From JAAGZL01 sp050288625 (GTDB taxonomy: Bacteria > Pseudomonadota > Gammaproteobacteria > Chromatiales > Chromatiaceae), in the NCBI GenBank assembly GCA_050288625.1, contig JBNKEE010000013.1:62001-126000 (forward strand): 64,000 nt of DNA, given 5' to 3'. The notes beneath the pieces are model-generated. The model saw only the letters and a list, made by a program, of their open reading frames with translations. It ran no database searches and was not told the DNA's origin. This document shows, in pieces, positions 34,484 to 42,850 of this stretch; position 1 is the stretch's first letter; every line of letters begins with the position of its first letter. Both the position numbers and the translations under genes were made by a program.

Positions 34484-35564
34484 CTTTTTTCTCCAATGGC
34501 AGCATTACACGAAAAATTGTCTGTCCCGGTTTGCTGGTAAATTCCACCAGCCCCCCATGTTGATGGATTAGGGATTGGGTGATCGAAAGTCCCAGCCCCA
34601 TTCCAGAACTCCCCGATGTGACCATGGGATAAAAGATCCTCTCTCGAATATCTTCCGGAATCCCAGGGCCGTTATCTTCAATCTCAACCTGTACCACAAG
34701 ACGGTAACGTATATTGCCGATAGTGAATTGGCGGAGAATCCTGGTACGCATGGTTATCTCAGCGTCTTCTTTCCCTCGTAGCGCCTGTGCAGCATTGCGT
34801 ACGATATTCAGCAGGGCCTGTATAATCCGGTCGTTATCCACATAAAGCTCAGGTATGCTTGGATCAAAATCCCGTCTGATCTCCAAGCTGTCACCATACT
34901 CGGCAATCATTAAGGAGCGCACCCGCTCCAGAATCATATGGATATTGGCCTCGGACATCTCTGGCAATCTATGAGAACCCAGTAACTGATTTACCAAGGA
35001 TTGCAGACGATCAGCCTCGTCAATGATTATCTGGGTATATTCGCATAGTTCCTTATCGTCCAGCTCTGAAGCCAGGAGTTGAGCGGCTCCGCGCAATCCA
35101 CCAAGCGGATTTTTGATCTCGTGGGCCAGTCCACGTATCAGATCCCGTGCCGCATCATGCTGGCTGAGCAGATTCTCCTCCCGGCTAATCTGTAACTGTC
35201 GATCAATATGCTGCATCTCCATGAGCAGATAATGATCTCCCTTATCATCAGTTATCGGAATCACGGTGCAGTCCACCGTAACGGTTTCACCGTTTTGTAG
35301 ATTTAGGCTGATCTCCCTCTCGGTAAAAGGACGTCCGGTCATCAATGCCTGTTCCAGATTTTCTTCATTCAGGGCGGAGTCGCTCTGAATAAGCTCGCCG
35401 GCCTTATTTAGCACCATATGTCTAGCACTGACCGCAAACAATACCTCTGCTGCAGAATTCATGTATCGCAGATAGAGATCCTGATCAAATAACAAAACAG
35501 AGAAACTCAGGTTTTCCAAAACCTGAGTTCCAAATTTCTCTTGTGATTCTGTTTTATCGATCAT
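34476..35564 (-). CDS. ntrB: Nitrogen regulation sensor kinase NtrB
   Basis: A 362-residue soluble kinase/phosphatase of NtrC, controlled by PII. An N-terminal PAS domain (about 15-120) precedes the HisKA region with H148 in RGLAHEIKNPLGGLRGAAQLL, then an ATPase domain with N box LLNIVRNAAQAL and glycine boxes IEDNGPGIPEDI and GSSGMGLGLSI. Together with ntrC it forms a two-gene operon, coupled by an 8-base overlap. An NtrC-type palindrome lies about 150 bases upstream. Confidence 0.97.
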   Translation of the reverse strand: MIDKTESQEKFGTQVLENLSFSVLLFDQDLYLRYMNSAAEVLFAVSARHMVLNKAGELIQSDSALNEENLEQALMTGRPFTEREISLNLQNGETVTVDCTVIPITDDKGDHYLLMEMQHIDRQLQISREENLLSQHDAARDLIRGLAHEIKNPLGGLRGAAQLLASELDDKELCEYTQIIIDEADRLQSLVNQLLGSHRLPEMSEANIHMILERVRSLMIAEYGDSLEIRRDFDPSIPELYVDNDRIIQALLNIVRNAAQALRGKEDAEITMRTRILRQFTIGNIRYRLVVQVEIEDNGPGIPEDIRERIFYPMVTSGSSGMGLGLSITQSLIHQHGGLVEFTSKPGQTIFRVMLPLEKKGG

Positions 35565-35575
35565 GCGATTCTATT

Positions 35576-35591
35576 AGCAATAAACGAACCA
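35576..35591 (-). promoter_or_regulatory. Possible sigma-54 element upstream of ntrB
   Basis: Read on the minus strand, TGGTTCGTTTATTGCT matches the sigma-54 consensus TGGCAC-N5-TTGC at nine of eleven conserved places, with GG and GC correctly 10 bases apart. It sits so close to ntrB that transcription would begin almost at the start codon, which weakens the call unless translation starts further in. Reported with low confidence. Confidence 0.3.
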
Positions 35592-35715
35592 GTTTTTACA
35601 CCATTCAGGGTCGTCGGTAACCTGCTTGATTTGTCCAGATTTATGGCTAAAAGAGGACTAAATCGATAACGATTGAGAGTTCAGACAAGCACCACAACCA
35701 TGCATACACATTGTA

Positions 35716-35732
35716 TGCACTAGTTTAGTGCA
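35716..35732. promoter_or_regulatory. NtrC-type binding site upstream of ntrBC
   Basis: TGCACTAGTTTAGTGCA matches the NtrC palindrome TGCAC-N7-GTGCA exactly in both half-sites. It lies 152 bases upstream of ntrB, an enhancer-like distance, and suggests autoregulation of ntrBC. It overlaps the right arm of a second perfect inverted repeat, TGCATACA-CAT-TGTATGCA (35701-35719). Nothing else is visible in the 35565-35743 gap apart from the weak sigma-54 element. Confidence 0.6.
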
Positions 35733-35743
35733 AGGATAGGGGG

Positions 35744-36493
35744 TTATTTTTTTTGGTTGTAGTTTGGAGAATAGGTTGAGGAGCCGGGTTTAAAGTTTCC
35801 TGTGTTAGAAGGGATACCGGTTTTATATTTCTCTGCTCCATCCTTATAGGTGTTGGAACTATCATAGTCCTTCGAAAAGTCATCACTATAATCTTTACTG
35901 TAGTCTTTATCGTAATCGGCCTCTTCGTTATTGTCCTTTTTATAATTTGGCGTATACGCCTCGCTGTTGTCTTCAGGTGCATTACTTTCCGATTTAGTGG
36001 TCTCTACTCTAAGGTGAAATATAACAGAGCTGGAACTGATCAATGGGGTGCCGTTGTTATCAAGCACTGTTGCTCTGATAGTGTGAGAGCCGCGTTCAAC
36101 TTTAGACAGGCTTGTTGATGTTTGGATTACCCCTTTCTTTACCACTTTTCCATCCAAATATAGTGTGATGCTATCTCCCTTCCTCAGCGGGGGCGTTAAT
36201 TCTATTGCTACCGCCACGTCTCCGCTGTTAATACGAAAGGTCTCATTCATCTTAGGCTGAACGATATCCATCTTGGTATAAGGGTGTTGATCTTTAGGCG
36301 TCGGCTTACTACTCTTCAGCGGAGGCGTGGATTCGGGAGTATATGTAACCGCCTTGGGCAGTTCGACCTGTTCCGATCCTTTCACCTCCTGATCTGAATA
36401 GTGGATATTTCCATCTTCATCCACCCACTTGTAGATACCGGCAGGAGCCGTAACATAAACCAACATCAAGAGAATTAGAGGATACCTATGCAT
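35744..36493 (-). CDS. DUF4124 domain protein with Asp/Tyr/Lys-rich tail
   Basis: A 249-residue exported protein. A signal peptide (PLILLMLVYVTAPAG) is followed by a DUF4124 domain (IYKWVDEDGNIHYSDQ, about 20-45), a beta-sandwich-like domain (about 75-165) and a disordered C-terminal tail with DKDYSKDYSDDFSKDYD-type repeats rich in Asp, Tyr, Lys and Asn. DUF4124 proteins of unknown function are common between glnA and ntrB in gammaproteobacteria. No catalytic motif is visible. It is on the same strand as both, downstream of the glnA terminator. Confidence 0.83.
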   Translation of the reverse strand: MHRYPLILLMLVYVTAPAGIYKWVDEDGNIHYSDQEVKGSEQVELPKAVTYTPESTPPLKSSKPTPKDQHPYTKMDIVQPKMNETFRINSGDVAVAIELTPPLRKGDSITLYLDGKVVKKGVIQTSTSLSKVERGSHTIRATVLDNNGTPLISSSSVIFHLRVETTKSESNAPEDNSEAYTPNYKKDNNEEADYDKDYSKDYSDDFSKDYDSSNTYKDGAEKYKTGIPSNTGNFKPGSSTYSPNYNQKK

Positions 36494-36585
36494 AGAGTGA
36501 GCATAGATCAGTGTGATTATGCTAACAACCTCATATTGGAATCAGCCACACCGTTTTTCCGATAAACGCGAAGACCAGATAACAA

Positions 36586-36607
36586 AACGCCCCCTTACGG
36601 GGGCGTT
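36586..36607 (-). terminator. Rho-independent terminator after glnA
   Basis: A perfect 9-bp stem AACGCCCCC/GGGGGCGTT with a four-base loop (TTAC) lies 28 bases after the glnA stop. On the minus strand it is followed by TTTTGTTATCT, a T-rich run, so it terminates glnA transcription before the DUF4124 gene. Confidence 0.85.
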
Positions 36608-36634
36608 CTGGTTACTACTGTAGTGAGTTTTAGC

Positions 36635-38041
36635 TTACAGGCTGAAGTACATGTCGAATTCCACCGGATGGGTGGTCATACGCATGCGGGTAACCTCTTC
36701 CATCTTCAGATCGATGTAACCATCAATCAAATCATCAGAAAATACGCCGCCCGCCTTGAGGAACTCGCGGTCTGCACTCAGACAATCCAGGGCCTGATCC
36801 AGGCTGTGGCAAACAGTCGGGATATTGGCTGCCTCTTCTGCTGGCAGATCGTATAGATCCTTATCCATAGCATCACCCGGGTGGATCTTGTTCTGGATGC
36901 CGTCCAGACCAGCCATCATCATAGCGGAGAATGCCAGATATGGGTTGGCGGTAGGATCAGGGAAACGTACCTCTATGCGACGTGCCTTCGGACTGGAAAC
37001 CCAAGGAATACGGATAGAAGCTGAACGGTTGCGAGCAGAGTAGGCCAGCATGACCGGTGCCTCGAAACCAGGTACTAGACGCTTATATGAGTTGGTAGAA
37101 GCGTTGGTGAAGGCGTTCAGAGCGCGAGCGTGCTTAATGATACCGCCGATGTAGTAAAGGGCTGCCTCGGAAAGGCCGCCGTACTGATCACCAGCAAAGA
37201 TATTCTCGCCGCCCTTGGCAATAGACTGATGCACATGCATACCGGAACCGTTATCACCTACCAGCGGTTTAGGCATGAAGGTGGCGGTCTTACCGTAGGC
37301 ATGAGCCACATTCTGTACGCAGTATTTCAGGATCTGGTTCATATCTGCACGTTTAACCAGGGTGTCGAACTTGGTGCCGATCTCACACTGACCCGCTGTA
37401 GCTACTTCGTGATGATGTACTTCGGTCTCAACGCCCATCTCTTCCATGGCCATACACATAGCGGCACGGATATCGTTCAGAGAGTCTACAGGTGGGACTG
37501 GGAAGTAACCGCCTTTCAGCCCCGGACGATGACCGATATTGCCGTCTTCGTATACGCGCTCGGAGTTCCATTCTGCCTCTTCAGAATCAACCTTGTAGAA
37601 GGCTCCGCTCATATCTGCTCCCCAGCGAACATCGTCTAGCACGAAGAACTCAGGCTCCGGGCCAAAATAAGCGGTGTCGCCTATACCGGTTGATTGCAGA
37701 TATGCTTCGGCACGTTTGGCAACAGAACGGGGATCACGCTCATAACCTTCCATGGTGGAAGGCTCCAGGATATCGCAACGGATATTCAGAGTTACCTCGT
37801 CGGTAAACGGATCTAGGATGGCAGTATCAGTATCCGGCATCAGCACCATGTCGGACTCGTTGATACCCTTCCAGCCGGCGATGGAGGAGCCATCGAACAT
37901 CTTACCGTCGGTAAATACCTCTTCATCAATCACGTGGGACGGCACAGATACATGCTGTTCTTTGCCGCGGGTGTCGGTGAAGCGAAAGTCAACAAACCTC
38001 ACTTCATTATCTTTGATCATCTTCAGGACTTTTGAAGCCAT
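36635..38041 (-). CDS. glnA: Glutamine synthetase type I (GSI-beta)
   Basis: A 468-residue dodecameric enzyme that makes glutamine from glutamate and ammonia. Visible signatures are FTDTRGKEQHV, FDGSSIAGW, the metal/glutamate segment FGPEPEFFVLDD, the ATP-region KPLVGDNGSGMHVHQS, and NRSASIRIP. The adenylylation loop MDKDLYDLPAEE places Tyr exactly at 397, as in the enterobacterial enzyme, so activity is probably controlled by GlnE. GGAGA precedes the ATG. It has its own terminator and a long upstream region with NtrC-like sites, and is not cotranscribed with ntrBC. Confidence 0.98.
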   Translation of the reverse strand: MASKVLKMIKDNEVRFVDFRFTDTRGKEQHVSVPSHVIDEEVFTDGKMFDGSSIAGWKGINESDMVLMPDTDTAILDPFTDEVTLNIRCDILEPSTMEGYERDPRSVAKRAEAYLQSTGIGDTAYFGPEPEFFVLDDVRWGADMSGAFYKVDSEEAEWNSERVYEDGNIGHRPGLKGGYFPVPPVDSLNDIRAAMCMAMEEMGVETEVHHHEVATAGQCEIGTKFDTLVKRADMNQILKYCVQNVAHAYGKTATFMPKPLVGDNGSGMHVHQSIAKGGENIFAGDQYGGLSEAALYYIGGIIKHARALNAFTNASTNSYKRLVPGFEAPVMLAYSARNRSASIRIPWVSSPKARRIEVRFPDPTANPYLAFSAMMMAGLDGIQNKIHPGDAMDKDLYDLPAEEAANIPTVCHSLDQALDCLSADREFLKAGGVFSDDLIDGYIDLKMEEVTRMRMTTHPVEFDMYFSL

Positions 38042-38158
38042 CTCTAGTTCTCCAACTATGTAAATTTAGATTTTGTGCTTTATGAATCTAGCTGCCGAGG
38101 CAGGTGTTAAAAAAGAATGCCCCCATAATCCGGCCGGGGACAATCAGATAATTGCCCT

Positions 38159-38175
38159 TGCACCAATAGGATGCG
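38159..38175. promoter_or_regulatory. Candidate NtrC site upstream of glnA
   Basis: TGCACCAATAGGATGCG matches the NtrC consensus TGCACC-N5-GGTGCA at ten of twelve conserved positions, 118 bases upstream of the glnA start. The distance resembles the enhancer sites of enterobacterial glnA. No clean sigma-54 promoter was found in 38042-38158; the nearest GG/GC pair has a nine-base instead of ten-base spacer. Confidence 0.4.
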
Positions 38176-38490
38176 GCAAGGGTAATAATCTCTTACTCCA
38201 TCCCTAATCGAAGGAGAGAAAAACCCAATAAATGAGACAATTCCATCGTTTATAGCAGAATGCATGCCATTTGGAAAAATCAATTCAACGCATGATACAT
38301 GGTTGTTGTCCCTGATAAAACGTCTGCGCTGACCACAACCTCAAAAAACGCTGCTCAACAATCAGTTATATCGTTATGGTAAGCCTTATATTATGGCCAC
38401 AAACCCGGTGATAAGAGCGCAGCTTAGATCTAAAACCGAGCGGATAGACCGATGCATGGCGCACCAAAATAGGGCCTCTGCTGCGCGCAA

Positions 38491-38507
38491 CGCACCAAAA
38501 GCGTGCT
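38491..38507. promoter_or_regulatory. Second NtrC-like site in the glnA upstream region
   Basis: CGCACCAAAAGCGTGCT has the half-site cores GCAC-N7-GTGC intact with mismatches only at the outermost bases. It lies about 450 bases upstream of glnA, at the 3' edge of the transporter gene. The intervening 465-base gap (38042-38506) otherwise shows no gene and no clear hairpin. Confidence 0.3.
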
Positions 38508-39652
38508 TAGCCAAAAAACAGCTTCAATTTACGAAAATCTGTTTCGCCTGCTAACTGATCTTCCAGTCTAGCTCTAAGCTCGTTCAACTCCTTCTCTCCC
38601 CCGTAACAGCTTAACGGAAAATAGAGATCGATATCTATCTTTCCGTCTTGATAATGCAGGATGGTTCGTTGAATCTCCTGAGCCTCTGGAATGGCGCTCC
38701 AACATTCATGCAATTTATCCATTGTCTGTTGCCGTAATGGGAGGTCCTGGGTGGGTGGCCCTGCCTCATCATCCTCTGGATCAACATGTACCGTAACGTC
38801 GCTTATCTCTTCTACCTTGTCCAGCAAGCGGTCCATGACGGTCTGGCTGATCATATGCCCCTCGGTCACACTCAACCAGGGCGCCACCAACACATGCACA
38901 TCCACCACGATCTCTCCACCGATACTTCTGGTCCGCAGCATGTGTATCGCATCAACGCCATCCACGGAGAGGATGATCTCCCTGACCTGCTTCAGCCCTT
39001 CCTGTCCCAGCCCCACATCCATCAACTCTTCAAACGCCGGCAACCCCAACTCCCATCCTACGCGGGCGATCATAACACCCACTATCACCGCAGCCACCGT
39101 GTCTAGATAGGGTAATCCAGCCATGGACCCACCTATGCCGATAACTACAACTATGGAAGAGATGGCATCAGAGCGATGATGCCAAGCGTTTGCCTGTACC
39201 ATCTTGGAACCGATACGACGACCAGCCACCATGGTGTAATGATATAGCGCCTCCTTAATCACTACAGAGAAGATGGCTATCGTCAGAGCCAACGCCCCTG
39301 GATGAAGCAGGCGTTCAGGGCTAAACAGGCGCTGGGCACTATCCCATATAATTCCGGCAGCAATCAAGATAAGGAATATTCCCAATCCTAAAGTAGCCCC
39401 TGTCTCGAAGCGCCCATGGCCATACGGGTGTTTTTCATCTGGGCCATGCTGGGCGTGATGAGAGGCAAACCAGACCATGGCGTCGGACAACAGGTCAGAG
39501 AGGGAGTGGATGCCGTCCACTATAAGGGCATGGGACTGCGCCACAAAACCAAATAGAACCTTAAGGGCAGACAACAATATATTGATAAGTGCGCCCACAA
39601 CGGTTACACGCTTACTAGTCCTGGCGCGATCTATGCTTTGGTTCACTGGCAC
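38507..39652 (-). CDS. Cation diffusion facilitator (CDF) transporter
   Basis: The 381-residue protein has six hydrophobic segments between about 15 and 215 and a C-terminal cytoplasmic domain (about 220-300) with a further extension. Metal-site residues are visible as the HxxxD-type pairs in LIVDGIHSLSDLLSDA (D46, H49, D53) and AWHHRSDAISS in the fourth segment, the pattern of Zn/Fe/Mn exporters of the FieF/MMT1 group. It probably exports divalent metal from the cytoplasm in exchange for protons; the metal is not determined. Start is GTG 39652, which shares a base with the TusA stop. Confidence 0.9.
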   Translation of the reverse strand: MPVNQSIDRARTSKRVTVVGALINILLSALKVLFGFVAQSHALIVDGIHSLSDLLSDAMVWFASHHAQHGPDEKHPYGHGRFETGATLGLGIFLILIAAGIIWDSAQRLFSPERLLHPGALALTIAIFSVVIKEALYHYTMVAGRRIGSKMVQANAWHHRSDAISSIVVVIGIGGSMAGLPYLDTVAAVIVGVMIARVGWELGLPAFEELMDVGLGQEGLKQVREIILSVDGVDAIHMLRTRSIGGEIVVDVHVLVAPWLSVTEGHMISQTVMDRLLDKVEEISDVTVHVDPEDDEAGPPTQDLPLRQQTMDKLHECWSAIPEAQEIQRTILHYQDGKIDIDLYFPLSCYGGEKELNELRARLEDQLAGETDFRKLKLFFG

Positions 39653-39888
39653 TATTCCTCTTTCCTGCCAATAACGACGACCACTATATATTCACTACCA
39701 TCGGTTCTGGCCTCAAGCACTTCATGGCCGTTTATTCTACTCCAGGAGGGGATGTCATTCAGCGCACCGGGGTCCGTACATACAACCTCTATTACGTCAC
39801 CAGTCTGCATGCAGGCCGCCTGGTTCTGTACCTTGATGACCGGCATTGGACATAACAAGCGCCGACAATCCAGCACCACTCTTTTCAC
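39652..39888 (-). CDS. TusA-like sulfur-carrier protein
   Basis: A 78-residue protein with the TusA signature: DCRRLLCPMPVIKVQNQ (the CPxP motif with the persulfide-carrying Cys at residue 13) followed by TGDVIEVVCTDPGALNDIPSWSRINGHEVLE. TusA proteins carry persulfide sulfur between proteins, for tRNA thiolation or for sulfur oxidation. The start is taken as GTG at 39888, which overlaps the upstream PP-loop gene stop (GTGA) and has AGGAG 8 bases upstream. An in-frame ATG 54 bases further upstream would lie inside that gene. The stop shares a base with the transporter start. Confidence 0.88.
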   Translation of the reverse strand: MKRVVLDCRRLLCPMPVIKVQNQAACMQTGDVIEVVCTDPGALNDIPSWSRINGHEVLEARTDGSEYIVVVVIGRKEE

Positions 39889-40928
39889 AGAATCCACTCC
39901 TGTTTGATCTCCAAGGGTCCCATCGGTGCAACCACCATGCAACGGGTATTGGCCTCTTCATCGCGCACCTCCACCTCTACGGAGGGGTCCTGTTTTCCCT
40001 TACTGTACCGAGCCAGTATACGTGCTGCCAATTCCAGATTCTGTTCTGATGCGTCACCATCAATCAGGGCCAAAGGCCCAGGATGGCTTATGGTCTTCAG
40101 ACTGACATACTGATTGCGATATCCCCGCAGGAAATTACCCTCTCCCTCCTCCCGGGAGATGATGAGCTTGAAGTCTGGACTCGGGCGCAAGTGCCGTCCT
40201 ACCTTGAGCAGCATGATGTCATCCAGATCATAGCTTTTTTCTCCCCGCGACCGCCACAGATCGGCCAGCTTACCTGAATACTGGGCGTCGGTGAGAAAAC
40301 AGCAACCACCGGCAGGCTGCGCATAATCCTCATATCCGAATTTCTTTGCCAGGGCCATCTGAGGTTTTCGCGTTCGGCCGCTAAAGTCGTGTAGCTTATC
40401 CCGGTCTACCCAACCCTCTCGCTCTGGCATGGTCTCCGGAAGATTTTGGGCACACAAAGGTCGTAGCAGAAGATCGTCGGCCCCTGAATCTCGGGCAATA
40501 ACCGGCATGGTGTCCTTACGCTGAGACATGGGTCTCTGCCCAATCACCTCCCCAGTGATGATGAAATCGAAGCCGTTCTCCTTGATCCATTCATGGGCCT
40601 TCTTCACCATAAAGATCTTACAATCCAGACAGGGATTCATGTTGGCCCCATATCCGTGATCTGGATGGAGCAACACATCTTTGTACTCTTCGATGATGTC
40701 GATGATATGCAGCTTCATCCCCAGCTGCTCCGCCACCCAGAGGGCGTTATTGCGCTTGGGTTTGTTTCTATCTTTTTTGCGAATAGCGTGTGTGTGCCCT
40801 TCCACACAAAAACCGGTGAAGAAATTGATCCCCTCTACATGCACACCCTGTTCCTGCACCACCCGAGCTGCCAGAAGTGAATCCAGCCCACCGGAGATCA
40901 GGGCCACAGCCTTGCGTCTTTCAGTCAT
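39885..40928 (-). CDS. PP-loop ATPase, MnmA/ThiI-like, with C-terminal extension
   Basis: A 347-residue protein. The N-terminal PP-loop is VALISGGLDSLLAARVV (SGGLDS at 12-17) and the nucleotide-binding fold continues to about residue 230, with the Cys-pair segment NMNPCLDCKIFM that resembles the substrate-thiolation Cys of MnmA, and a second Cys pair in QPAGGCCFLTD. The last 110 residues form an additional domain. Members of this group are annotated as tRNA thiouridylases, but the tRNA target of this type is unsettled. It is coupled to a TusA gene, so a sulfur-transfer role is likely. Confidence 0.8.
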   Translation of the reverse strand: MTERRKAVALISGGLDSLLAARVVQEQGVHVEGINFFTGFCVEGHTHAIRKKDRNKPKRNNALWVAEQLGMKLHIIDIIEEYKDVLLHPDHGYGANMNPCLDCKIFMVKKAHEWIKENGFDFIITGEVIGQRPMSQRKDTMPVIARDSGADDLLLRPLCAQNLPETMPEREGWVDRDKLHDFSGRTRKPQMALAKKFGYEDYAQPAGGCCFLTDAQYSGKLADLWRSRGEKSYDLDDIMLLKVGRHLRPSPDFKLIISREEGEGNFLRGYRNQYVSLKTISHPGPLALIDGDASEQNLELAARILARYSKGKQDPSVEVEVRDEEANTRCMVVAPMGPLEIKQEWIL

Positions 40929-41005
40929 AGTCTATCTTTATAATCAAACCAGGCGAGGGATTATACTGCATCCTTCAAGATGTGGCGCATCCAGCTGGTC
41001 AATCT

Positions 41006-41203
41006 TTACCAATAATTTCGGTGATGGTGGTGGCGGTGATGTCTGTGACGTCTTGTATAGTCCCAATACCCGGGGTGGCTGTAGTACCCATCAGACCAAC
41101 CATAGCTAACAGTGCCGGAATAGTGTGGATACATGTGATTACAACCAGCAATCCCCAGCCCAATTATGACCAACATTGAGATCATCAATAATCTTTTGCT
41201 CAT
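41006..41203 (-). CDS. Small lipoprotein with His/Tyr-rich tail
   Basis: A 65-residue protein with a signal peptide ending in the lipobox LGIAGC (C21), then a Tyr/Gly/Ser-rich mature part ending in a tail of basic and aromatic residues with nine His residues (RRHRHHRHHHHRNYW). The lipidated N-terminus should anchor it in the envelope, and the His tail suggests metal binding, which may relate to the nearby metal transporter. GGGAGAAG is well placed before the ATG. The family is not recognised and the role is inferred only from composition. Confidence 0.65.
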   Translation of the reverse strand: MSKRLLMISMLVIIGLGIAGCNHMYPHYSGTVSYGWSDGYYSHPGYWDYTRRHRHHRHHHHRNYW

Positions 41204-41387
41204 GATCTTCTCCCAATACTCGTTTTGTTTCAGCTAAAGGCCGGGCCTTAACCATAAACGTCCCCTATGATTCACTTTACAGTACGACGCATGAACCTAT
41301 ACTGAACAAAAACATGAGTTCCGAAACTTGCCAATCACCCATCCAGATACCATGCTTGGATAGTCTACGGAGATAAGGAGACACCTC

Positions 41388-41771
41388 ATGTACTTTGGTG
41401 AACGACACAATCCAACAAAGGGCGCGAATAACGACAGAAGAACCATCCTCCGTCGTCACCTCATCTACTACCTCAGGGTATGGGATCTTAAGTCCAACAA
41501 GCTCCTGGGGCATATCGTGGACATCAACTCCGGTGGTTTTATGCTTATCAGTGAAAAAGAGATCGTGCCAGAAAGGAGCTTTGACCTGGAGATACGCTGG
41601 AACACCCCGGAAGACGAAGATATCAAGATAAAATTTCAGGCAGAAAGCCGTTGGAGCTCCAAGGATGTAAATCCAGTATTCTTTAACACCGGATTTAGCC
41701 TAACTGGACCGTCCGATGATGTTCTGGAACCTATCCGCAAGATGATAGAAGAGTACGGCTTCCAGGATTAG
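41388..41771 (+). CDS. PilZ-domain protein
   Basis: A 127-residue single-domain protein. It has the two c-di-GMP contact motifs of PilZ: RRxxxR as RRTILR (17-22) and a D/NxSxxG-like DINSGG (45-50, variant N at the third position), followed by the beta-barrel strands ending NTGFSLTGPSDDVLEPIRKMIEEYG. It may bind c-di-GMP and act as a small output protein; the variant motif leaves affinity uncertain. It stands alone between the lipoprotein gene and glyQ. Confidence 0.85.
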   Translation: MYFGERHNPTKGANNDRRTILRRHLIYYLRVWDLKSNKLLGHIVDINSGGFMLISEKEIVPERSFDLEIRWNTPEDEDIKIKFQAESRWSSKDVNPVFFNTGFSLTGPSDDVLEPIRKMIEEYGFQD

Positions 41772-41917
41772 GCTGGCATTTATGGTCCATTTAGGCCAAA
41801 AGGCCGGCTGACACCATAAAATCTATATTAAAATGGCCCTGTTGTTGGCCAAATCCTCCCTTCTAACGCTATACTTGCGCGTTTCTGGATAAGCGGATAA
41901 AGGTCTTTTCCTTGAAC

Positions 41918-42850
41918 ATGCCAACGAATAATAGTGGCCCGGATGTCTCCACATTCCAGGGCCTGATCTTCGCCCTGGAACAGTACTGGGCGGAACAGGG
42001 TTGCGTCATAGTACAACCATATGACATGGAGATGGGTGCCGGCACCTTCCACTCCGCAACTTTCCTGCGCTCCATTGGTCCAGAGCCGTGGAACTGCGCC
42101 TATGTGCAGCCCTCGCGCCGACCCACCGACGGGCGCTACGGAGAGAACCCTAATCGGCTACAGCACTACTACCAATATCAGGTCATCCTGAAACCGTCCC
42201 CGGATGATATTCAGGAGCTATACCTAGGCTCATTGAGGATGCTGGGCATAGACCCGTTGGTACATGATATCCGCTTTGTGGAAGATAACTGGGAATCGCC
42301 TACCCTGGGGGCCTGGGGGCTAGGTTGGGAGGTGTGGCTGAACGGCATGGAGGTCACCCAGTTCACCTATTTCCAACAGGTGGGCGGACTGGATTGCCGC
42401 CCGGTCACCGGCGAGATCACCTACGGTCTGGAGCGCATCGCCATGTATCTACAATCCGTGGAGAGCGTGTTCGACCTGGTCTGGACCAACGGACCACAGG
42501 GCCCGGTCACCTATGGCGACGTGTTCCATCAGAACGAGGTGGAGCAGTCCACCTATAACTTTGAAATCGCCGACGTAGATTATCTGTTCGGCTATTTCAA
42601 TCAGTGCGAGAAGATGTGCCTGGAACTGATTGAGAAGGACCTGCCACTCCCGGCCTATGAGCAGATCCTGAAGGCATCCCACACCTTCAACCTACTGGAT
42701 GCCCGGCACGCCATATCGGTGACCGAGCGCCAGCGTTTCATACTGCGGGTGCGTACCCTTGCCCGCGCCGTGGCCCAGGCCTATTACGACCGTCGGGAAG
42801 CCCTGGGCTTTCCCATGCTAGTTGGAGAGGGGGGCGCCGCCAATGGCTGA
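41918..42850 (+). CDS. glyQ: Glycyl-tRNA synthetase alpha subunit
   Basis: The 310-residue catalytic alpha subunit of the alpha2beta2 glycyl-tRNA synthetase (class II). It begins after an MPTNNSGPDVSTFQGLIFALEQYW stretch and carries VIVQPYDMEMGAGTFH, FLRSIGPEPWNCAYVQPSRRPTDGRYGENPNR (motif 2 region) and YGLERIAMYL near residue 170. The start is ATG 41918, with a TTG six bases upstream rejected. It overlaps glyS by 8 bases, the usual arrangement. Confidence 0.97.
   Translation: MPTNNSGPDVSTFQGLIFALEQYWAEQGCVIVQPYDMEMGAGTFHSATFLRSIGPEPWNCAYVQPSRRPTDGRYGENPNRLQHYYQYQVILKPSPDDIQELYLGSLRMLGIDPLVHDIRFVEDNWESPTLGAWGLGWEVWLNGMEVTQFTYFQQVGGLDCRPVTGEITYGLERIAMYLQSVESVFDLVWTNGPQGPVTYGDVFHQNEVEQSTYNFEIADVDYLFGYFNQCEKMCLELIEKDLPLPAYEQILKASHTFNLLDARHAISVTERQRFILRVRTLARAVAQAYYDRREALGFPMLVGEGGAANG

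Noticed and set aside
35576..35591. Firm sigma-54 promoter for ntrB
   Set aside because: Its transcription start would fall nearly on the ATG, so it is kept only as a low-confidence element.
38042..38158. Sigma-54 promoter for glnA
   Set aside because: The best GG/GC pair has a nine-base spacer where ten is required; no other candidate was found.
41912..41917. TTG at 41912 as the glyQ start
   Set aside because: ATG 41918 fits the family N-terminus; the TTG would add only two residues without a better ribosome-binding site.
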